The notes below the pieces were generated by a model that was not told where the DNA came from, made no database searches, and saw nothing but the letters and a program-made list of their open reading frames with translations. Shown here piece after piece: positions 30,549 through 34,754 of a stretch of DNA of 34,754 bases. Origin of the DNA: Microterricola pindariensis (GTDB lineage: Bacteria > Actinomycetota > Actinomycetes > Actinomycetales > Microbacteriaceae). How positions within the stretch are numbered: the stretch's first letter is position 1; every line of letters begins with the position of its first letter. Location: positions 1 to 34,754 of the forward strand of contig NZ_MPZN01000037.1 in NCBI RefSeq assembly GCF_002936985.1, written 5' to 3'. Position numbers and translations under genes: made by a program.

Positions 30549-31214
30549 CTATTTGAGCGGCTTCCACCCGGTCGGAGTGGTGATGAGCACCCGCTTGCTC
30601 TCGGTCGAGCGGTCCTCGGCGAGCTCGACGAGCGTCTGGCCGACGTTGGCGAACGGCAGCGCGGGCAGGCCGGGCACCGAGCCGACCTTGCCGAGCGGCT
30701 TGACGGCCGCGGCGGTCAGCGGCGGCGCCTCCTTGAGGTTCACCGGGTAGGCGACGGTGTAGGTGATGCCGGATGCCGGCAGCGCGCGCTCCGCCAGCGC
30801 CTTGTCCTCGAACAGCGGCTTCGTGCCCACCCGGTAGACGAGCCGGGCCAGGCCGGAGGCCTGCGCCAGCGTGTCCCCGGCGCCGAACGCCGACACCAGC
30901 ACGAAGCGCGGGACGCCGGCCTGCTTCACGGCCGCGGTCATGCGCGGCAGCACGCGCTGCATGAAGTCGATCGGTTTGCGGGAGCCCATGCGGAAGGCCG
31001 GGCCGACGGCGCTGATCACGGCATCCGCACCCGCGAACGCGTCGGCCATCGCCGCCTCGTCCTCGACGCTGCCCGCGACGACGCGCACGCCGAGCAGCGG
31101 GGGCACGGATTCTGGGCGGCGCGCGAATGCGACCACCTCATGGCCGGCCGCGACGGCCGCCAGCAGGGCGTGGCGGCCGATGTTTCCGGCGGCTCCGAGT
31201 ACGACGATCTTCAT
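30549..31214 (-). CDS. NAD(P)-binding, NmrA/atypical short-chain dehydrogenase-like protein
   Basis: Protein of 221 aa with a Rossmann fold: MKIVVLGAAGNIGRHALLAAV carries the GxxGxxG dinucleotide motif, followed by FARRP (binding of the ribose/phosphate), GSVEDEAAMADAFAGADAVISAVGP and VPRFVLVSAFGAGD. It lacks the usual YxxxK catalytic pair, as do NmrA-like and quinone-sensing members. It follows a TetR-family gene by 30 bp with an AGAAGGAGA ribosome-binding site, and so is probably co-transcribed with and controlled by it. Substrate unknown. Confidence 0.88.
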   Translation of the reverse strand: MKIVVLGAAGNIGRHALLAAVAAGHEVVAFARRPESVPPLLGVRVVAGSVEDEAAMADAFAGADAVISAVGPAFRMGSRKPIDFMQRVLPRMTAAVKQAGVPRFVLVSAFGAGDTLAQASGLARLVYRVGTKPLFEDKALAERALPASGITYTVAYPVNLKEAPPLTAAAVKPLGKVGSVPGLPALPFANVGQTLVELAEDRSTESKRVLITTPTGWKPLK

Positions 31215-31244
31215 GGTGGTGCTCTCCTTCTGGAATGATTCTGG

Positions 31245-31850
31245 TCAGTGGCCGACGGCAGCTGCGCCGGTGACGGCGGCGAGCGCCTGCAGGCAGAGGC
31301 GCGTGACGGCGTCGCGGTCGACGCGGTCGGCGGTGGGGGCCGCGGTGCGCGTGGATGCGGCGGCGACCTGCTCTACGAAGCCGAGCCAGCCCCCGATCGC
31401 GAGGCGCGTGAGCGGGGTGTCGTCGACCCCGAGGAACTCGATCACCCGCTCGAGCTGCACGGCGTGGTTGCTCGCGGCAATCTCGTGCACGACGGCCGGC
31501 GCGGAGGCGCGCGGTGCGTAGAGCTCGCGCAGGCCGCCGCCGCTGGCCGCGAAGTGGTCGAGGTAGGCGCCGAGCGCGCGCTCCAGGTTCTCGCGCGGCG
31601 AGAGCGCGGGGTCCGGGGCCGTCGCGGCCAGCAGCTCCTCGGCCTCCCTCCGCAGCACGGCGTCCAGCAGCGCGTCCTTGCCCGGGAAGTAGTGGTAGAC
31701 GAGCGCCCGGGTGACCCCGGCCTGCTCGGCGATGTCGCGCACGGACACGGCCTCGAAGCCGTCCCGGCCGAAGTGCCGGGCGGCCACGCGCAGGATCTGT
31801 TCCCGCCGGCCGTCCGGGGTCAACCGCGCGGCATCCGCCTTGTTTGACAT
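31245..31850 (-). CDS. TetR/AcrR family transcriptional repressor
   Basis: Protein of 201 aa. Its N-terminal helix-turn-helix domain (about 12-60: DGRREQILRVAARHFGRDGFEAVSVRDIAEQAGVTRALVYHYF) is classic TetR; the rest is the ligand-binding helical domain, with no recognisable ligand signature. The ATG (31850) follows a consensus leaderless promoter and lies within one of two matching operators, so autorepression is highly likely. It probably controls the downstream NAD(P)-binding gene in the same operon. Confidence 0.93.
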   Translation of the reverse strand: MSNKADAARLTPDGRREQILRVAARHFGRDGFEAVSVRDIAEQAGVTRALVYHYFPGKDALLDAVLRREAEELLAATAPDPALSPRENLERALGAYLDHFAASGGGLRELYAPRASAPAVVHEIAASNHAVQLERVIEFLGVDDTPLTRLAIGGWLGFVEQVAAASTRTAAPTADRVDRDAVTRLCLQALAAVTGAAAVGH

Positions 31851-31859
31851 GCGTCAAAC
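31842..31859. promoter_or_regulatory. TetR-type operator, site 1, over the start codon
   Basis: Perfect 7-4-7 palindrome GTTTGAC-ATGC-GTCAAAC. It covers the -10 box edge, +1 and the ATG of the regulator. Confidence 0.82.
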
Positions 31860-31885
31860 CTAAAACGCTGTTTGACAGCCGTCAA
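31857..31885 (-). promoter_or_regulatory. Promoter TTGACG-17-TAGGTT, leaderless, of the regulator
   Basis: -35 TTGACG (31885-31880), 17-bp spacer, -10 TAGGTT (31862-31857), and ATG 6 nt later. This is the best-formed promoter in the window. Both boxes overlap operators. Confidence 0.85.
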
Positions 31886-31886
31886 A
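31871..31886. promoter_or_regulatory. TetR-type operator, site 2, over the -35 box
   Basis: Palindrome TTTGAC-AGCC-GTCAAA, same arms as site 1. Centres of the two sites are 28 bp apart, so two dimers could bind. Confidence 0.82.
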
Positions 31887-31909
31887 TTGAGCGCGGATGC
31901 CGTGCGTCG

Positions 31910-32962
31910 CTACGGCCGCAGCGACGGCAGGGGTCCACCCCCGCGGGCGTCGGCCCACAGGTCGACCCCGGCGTCGCCGGCGAAGCCGTCGATCTCGGCG
32001 AGCTCCTCCGCGCTGAAGTCCAGCCGGTCCAGCGCCGCGACGTTCTCCTCCAGCTGGGCGACCCGGCTGGCTCCGATGACGAGGCTCGTCACCCGCTCGT
32101 CGCGCAGCGCCCAGGCCAACGCCATCTGCGCGAGCGTCTGGCCCCGGCGACGGGCGATGGCGTCCAGTCCGCGGATCCGCGCGAGCGTCGGCTCGGCGAG
32201 CATGCCGGCGCCGATCGAGCCGTCCGAGGAGGCACGGGATCCCTCCGGCACCCCGCCGAGGTACTTGCCGGTGAGCAGGCCCTGGGCGAGCGCGGTGAAT
32301 CCGATCACGCCGAAGCCCTCCTCGGCGGCGACGTCGAGCAGCCCCTCGGTCTCGACCCAGCGGTTCAGCATCGAGTAGGAGGGCTGGTGGATCAGCAGCG
32401 GGGTGCCGAGCTCGCGCAGCAGCTCGGCGAGCGCGCGGCTGGCATCCGCCCCATAGGAGGAGATGCCGACGTAGAGGGCCTTGCCCGAGCGCACGGCCCG
32501 GTCGAGCGCCGCCGCGGTCTCCTCGAGCGGCGTGCCCGGGTCTGGACGGTGCGAGTAGAAGATGTCGACGTAGTCGACGCCGAGGCGGCCGAGCGACTGG
32601 TCGAGCGAGGAGAGCAGGTGCTTGCGGCTCGCCCCGACCCCGTACGGGCCGGGCCACATGTCCCAGCCGGCCTTGGTCGAGATGACGAGCTCGTCGCGGT
32701 GCGGGGCGAGGTCGCTGGCCAGCAGCCGACCGAAGGCGGTCTCGGCCGCGCCGTAGGGCGGGCCGTAGTTGTTGGCGAGGTCGAAGTGGGTCATGCCGAG
32801 GTCGAAGGCGCGGCGCACGATGGCCCGCTGCGCGTCGAACGAGCGATCCTCGCCGAAGTTCTGCCAGAGGCCGAGCGAGAACACGGGCAGTTTCAGCCCC
32901 GAGCGCCCGGTGCGGCGGTAGATCATGCGGTCATAGCGGTCTTCAGAGGCGAGGTACGGCAT
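31910..32962 (-). CDS. gpr: Aldo/keto reductase, YghZ/L-glyceraldehyde-3-phosphate reductase type
   Basis: NADPH-dependent reductase of 350 aa. It follows E. coli YghZ almost motif for motif (from memory): RYDRMIYRRTGRSGLKLPVFSLGLW, FDLGMTHFDLANNYGPPYGAAE, STKAGWDMWPGPYGVGASRK, YVDIFYSHRPDP, YVGISSYGADASR, LLIHQPSYSMLNRWVE, ALAQGLLTGKYLGGVP and VTSLVIGASRVAQLEENV. The AKR tetrad is Asp/Tyr in DLANNYG, Lys in STKAG and His in YSHRPD. The family reduces methylglyoxal and L-glyceraldehyde 3-phosphate. TAGCAT lies 6 nt before the ATG, and GGAGGC fills that gap, so it is both leaderless-like and SD-like. Confidence 0.94.
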   Translation of the reverse strand: MPYLASEDRYDRMIYRRTGRSGLKLPVFSLGLWQNFGEDRSFDAQRAIVRRAFDLGMTHFDLANNYGPPYGAAETAFGRLLASDLAPHRDELVISTKAGWDMWPGPYGVGASRKHLLSSLDQSLGRLGVDYVDIFYSHRPDPGTPLEETAAALDRAVRSGKALYVGISSYGADASRALAELLRELGTPLLIHQPSYSMLNRWVETEGLLDVAAEEGFGVIGFTALAQGLLTGKYLGGVPEGSRASSDGSIGAGMLAEPTLARIRGLDAIARRRGQTLAQMALAWALRDERVTSLVIGASRVAQLEENVAALDRLDFSAEELAEIDGFAGDAGVDLWADARGGGPLPSLRP

Positions 32963-32968
32963 GCCTCC

Positions 32969-32974
32969 ATGCTA
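32969..32974 (-). promoter_or_regulatory. -10 hexamer TAGCAT for a leaderless transcript
   Basis: TAGCAT on the minus strand, 6 nt before the ATG at 32962. Confidence 0.6.
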
Positions 32975-33032
32975 GCCACCGCCCGCCCCAGCCCCTCGGA
33001 TGCCGCGGCCCGACGTCACCGGCTGCGCACCC

Positions 33033-33051
33033 GGTTCGGTAACGTTGAACC
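33033..33051 (+). promoter_or_regulatory. -10 region and small inverted repeat upstream of ddh
   Basis: TAACGT (33040-33045) sits inside the imperfect palindrome GGTTCGGTAACGTTGAACC. The ATG is 42 nt later, with CGAGAC as weak ribosome-binding site, so ddh would have an untranslated leader. Confidence 0.4.
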
Positions 33052-33087
33052 TCCACTGCAGCAGCGGCAGCACAGAAACGAGACAGC

Positions 33088-34074
33088 ATGAGCACTCCCA
33101 TTCGCATCGGCATCGCCGGCTACGGCAACCTGGGGCGCGGCGTCGAATCCGCCATCGCCCAGAATGCCGACCTCGAACTGGTGGGCGTGTTCAGCCGCCG
33201 CGATCCGGCCACCGTGCAGACCCTCCGGCCGGAGACGGCCGTCTTCGCCCAGGACGAGCTGCCGACCCGCACCGCCGACATCGACGTGCTGATCCTCTGC
33301 GGCGGCTCGAAGAACGACCTGCCGGAGCAGTCCCCCGAGCTGGCCGCCCTGTTCAACATCGTCGACAGCTTCGACACGCACGCCCGCATTCCCGAGCACT
33401 TCGCGGCGGTCGACGCCCCCGCCCGCGCCGCCGGCAAGACGGCGCTCATCTCCTCCGGCTGGGACCCGGGCATGTTCTCGATCAACCGGGTCTACGGCGA
33501 GGCGCTGCTGCCCGACGGCGACACCTACACGTTCTGGGGCCGCGGCCTCAGCCAGGGCCACTCCGACGCGATCCGCCGGGTGCCCGGCGTCGCCGGCGGC
33601 GTGCAGTACACGATCCCGAACGAGCAGGCCGTCGCCGCCGTGCGGAGCGGCGCCCGGCCCACCCTCAGCACCCGCGAGAAGCACACCCGCGACTGCTTCG
33701 TCGTCCTGGCCGAGGGGGCGGATGCCGCGGCGGTGCGCGACGCGATCGTGACGATGCCGAACTACTTCGCCGAGTACGACACCACGGTCACCTTCATCAG
33801 CGCGGAGGAGCTCGCGCGCGACCACGCCGCCATGCCGCACGGCGGCTTCGTCATCCGCAGCGGCAACACCGGCGCGGGCAACTCGCAGGTGATCGAGTAC
33901 AGCCTGAGCCTCGACAGCAACCCCGAGTTCACGGCGAGCGTGCTCGTCGCCTCGGCGCGTGCCGTGCACCGGCTGAACCAGCGCGGGCAGGTCGGCGCCC
34001 ACACGGTCTTCGACGTGGCCCCGGGCCTGTTCTCGCCGAAGTCGGCCGCCGAGCTGCGCGCCGAGCTGCTCTAG
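33088..34074 (+). CDS. ddh: meso-Diaminopimelate D-dehydrogenase
   Basis: Makes meso-2,6-diaminopimelate directly from tetrahydrodipicolinate, ammonia and NADPH (single-step branch of lysine synthesis). The 328-aa protein begins with a Rossmann motif RIGIAGYGNLGRGVESAI, then VGVFSRRDP, DVLILCGGSKNDL (cofactor and cavity), FNIVDSFDTHARIPEHF, ALISSGWDPGMFSINRVYGEALLP and FWGRGLSQGHSDAIRRVPGV, all signatures of the Corynebacterium glutamicum enzyme. Length matches (about 320). No other lysine-pathway gene is adjacent. Followed by a nested inverted repeat. Confidence 0.95.
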   Translation: MSTPIRIGIAGYGNLGRGVESAIAQNADLELVGVFSRRDPATVQTLRPETAVFAQDELPTRTADIDVLILCGGSKNDLPEQSPELAALFNIVDSFDTHARIPEHFAAVDAPARAAGKTALISSGWDPGMFSINRVYGEALLPDGDTYTFWGRGLSQGHSDAIRRVPGVAGGVQYTIPNEQAVAAVRSGARPTLSTREKHTRDCFVVLAEGADAAAVRDAIVTMPNYFAEYDTTVTFISAEELARDHAAMPHGGFVIRSGNTGAGNSQVIEYSLSLDSNPEFTASVLVASARAVHRLNQRGQVGAHTVFDVAPGLFSPKSAAELRAELL

Positions 34075-34080
34075 CCCCAT

Positions 34081-34146
34081 CGCGGCCCTCGTTGTGCCTC
34101 GCGGCCCCGGGCATACCGGGGGCCGCGAGACATTTCGAGGGCCGCG
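34081..34146. terminator. Nested inverted repeat after ddh
   Basis: Outer arms CGCGGCCCTCG (34081-34091) and its complement (34136-34146) enclose inner arms CTCGCGGCCCCGG (34098-34110) and its complement with one extra G (34116-34129). The outer arm also pairs partly with the inner one, so alternative structures exist. No T-tract. Termination is the simplest role. Confidence 0.6.
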
Positions 34147-34149
34147 AGC

Positions 34150-34177
34150 GGTTTCGTCAGGCTCAACCAGCGGGCAC
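34150..34177. repeat. Dispersed repeat (family C)
   Basis: GGTTTCGTCAGGCTCAACCA followed by GCGGGCAC. The copy at 1315-1343 shares GGTTTCG..CGGCTCAACCAGC..GGGCAC, and 11031-11055 is a diverged third. Confidence 0.75.
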
Positions 34178-34198
34178 GGCGTGACAGCGCCGTGCCCG
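34171..34198. repeat. Perfect 11-bp inverted repeat before the GyrI-like gene
   Basis: Arms CGGGCACGGCG and CGCCGTGCCCG with a 6-nt loop. It ends 6 bp before the -10 box at 34205, so it overlaps the promoter spacer and could be an operator as well as terminator. Confidence 0.6.
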
Positions 34199-34204
34199 AG
34201 TGGG

Positions 34205-34210
34205 CACACT
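34205..34210 (+). promoter_or_regulatory. -10 hexamer CACACT for a leaderless transcript
   Basis: CACACT with 6-nt gap to the ATG at 34217. Confidence 0.5.
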
Positions 34211-34216
34211 GGGCGT

Positions 34217-34754
34217 ATGAGTTCAGCAGAGAATCCAGCGGAGAAGTACGACGTCAAGCGTGCCCTGAAAGCGCTGTACGCGCCGAGCGCCCGCGACTTC
34301 TCGCGCGTCGTCGTTCCGCCGATGCAGTACCTCGCGGTCGACGGGCACGGCGACCCGAACACCGCCCCCGCCTACGCCGAGTCGATCGAGGCGCTGTACG
34401 GGGTCGCGTACACGCTGAAGTTCGCGAGCAAGAAGGCACTCGGCCGCGACTTCGTCGTGGCCCCGCTCGAGGGCCTGTGGCGGGCGGCGGATGCCACGGC
34501 ATTCACCCGTCGCGACAAGGCGGCGTGGGAGTGGACCATGCTGATCCATCAGCCCGACTGGGTCACCGCCGCGATGGTCGATGCGGCGCGTGCCGAGGTG
34601 CTCGCGAAGAAGGGCCTCGCGGCGGCCGGTGCGCTGCGCCTGCTGCGGCTGGACGAGGGCGAGAGCGTCCAGATCCTGCACGTCGGCTCCTACGACGATG
34701 AGGCGCCGACGCTGGCGCGGCTGCACGACGAGTATCTGCCCGCGCACGGACTGG
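34217..34754 (+). CDS. GyrI-like domain protein, 3' end outside window
   Basis: Partial protein of 179 aa before the edge, MSSAENPAEKYDVKRALKAL onward. The core matches the GyrI-like small-molecule-binding domain: VVVPPMQYLAVDGHGDPNTAPAYAESIEALYGVAYTLKF, then FVVAPLEGLWRA, a DKAAWEWTMLIHQPDWV stretch and the LLRLDEGESVQILHVGSYDDEAPTLARLHDEYL end. No DNA-binding domain is in the visible part. Such stand-alone proteins bind or sequester hydrophobic compounds, or are uncharacterised. The alternative is that the missing end adds another domain. Confidence 0.88.
   Translation, partial: MSSAENPAEKYDVKRALKALYAPSARDFSRVVVPPMQYLAVDGHGDPNTAPAYAESIEALYGVAYTLKFASKKALGRDFVVAPLEGLWRAADATAFTRRDKAAWEWTMLIHQPDWVTAAMVDAARAEVLAKKGLAAAGALRLLRLDEGESVQILHVGSYDDEAPTLARLHDEYLPAHGL

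Larger units (their letters stand above)
34075..34216. other. 142-bp gap made of nested and tandem inverted repeats
   Basis: Holds a nested inverted repeat (34081-34146), a family C repeat (34150-34177), a perfect 11-bp stem (34171-34198) and the promoter of the GyrI-like gene. No ORF here has start signals. Confidence 0.75.

Noticed and set aside
1-34754. Defence, secretion, biosynthetic or phage systems
   Set aside because: I looked for nuclease, helicase, toxin-antitoxin, NRPS/PKS, integrase and structural phage motifs in the translated frames and found none; the window appears to be chromosomal backbone.

Overview
This window is a stretch of high-GC actinobacterial chromosome. GC-rich third positions, antisense shadow ORFs on nearly every gene, many promoters of leaderless type, a lysine/meso-DAP type ddh gene, and three families of short dispersed repeats suggest a member of the Microbacteriaceae (inference; no 16S or other marker is present). 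I see no rRNA, tRNA, CRISPR array, transposase, integrase or phage gene. Most of the window looks like ordinary core and metabolic sequence, with accessory interest mainly in small elements and in the DNA between and inside genes.

Layout. 1-5030 (minus): a dipeptide/oligopeptide ABC importer operon (lipoprotein receptor, two permeases, fused double ATPase cut by the window edge), with a strong hairpin between receptor and permease genes. 5299-9628: an MFS exporter, two convergent aldo/keto reductases of different subfamilies and an alpha/beta hydrolase. 9778-15428 (plus): a DUF4349 lipoprotein, a repeat-filled 405-bp gap, an acyl-CoA dehydrogenase-like flavoprotein, a KhtTU-like K+/H+ antiporter pair and a ThrE-type threonine/serine exporter. 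15518-18074 (plus): a VOC protein, an AlaX-like tRNA-editing hydrolase and glutaminase.

18154-23426 (minus): a sugar-type MFS permease translationally coupled to a GH2 glycosidase, preceded by a palindromic operator candidate; then a small alarmone synthetase, a YchJ-family protein and a histidine phosphatase. 23615-26397 (plus): an MpaB-type oxygenase-family protein and a membrane-anchored glycerophosphodiester phosphodiesterase. 26405-27620: a PhnB-like VOC protein and two small uncharacterised proteins, one with a zinc ribbon. 27784-30442 (minus): a copper efflux operon copZ - 58-aa membrane protein - copA, all joined by ATGA overlaps and preceded by CsoR-type palindromes. 30549-32962 (minus): an NAD(P)-binding protein, its TetR-family regulator with twin operators, and a YghZ-type aldo/keto reductase. 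33088-34754 (plus): meso-diaminopimelate dehydrogenase and a partial GyrI-like protein.

Three patterns run through the window. First, at least 15 genes have an ANNNT-type -10 hexamer ending 6-8 nt (usually exactly 6) before the start codon, as expected for leaderless mRNAs. Second, three short repeat families are shared between distant sites, and several copies lie inside genes, supplying N-terminal residues (both dpp genes) or C-terminal residues and stop codons (glutaminase and GH2). Third, the heptamer GGATGCC/GGCATCC is far more common than expected and brings in otherwise rare codons. The strongest candidates for something undescribed are the 58-aa membrane protein of the copper operon and the gene-invading repeats.
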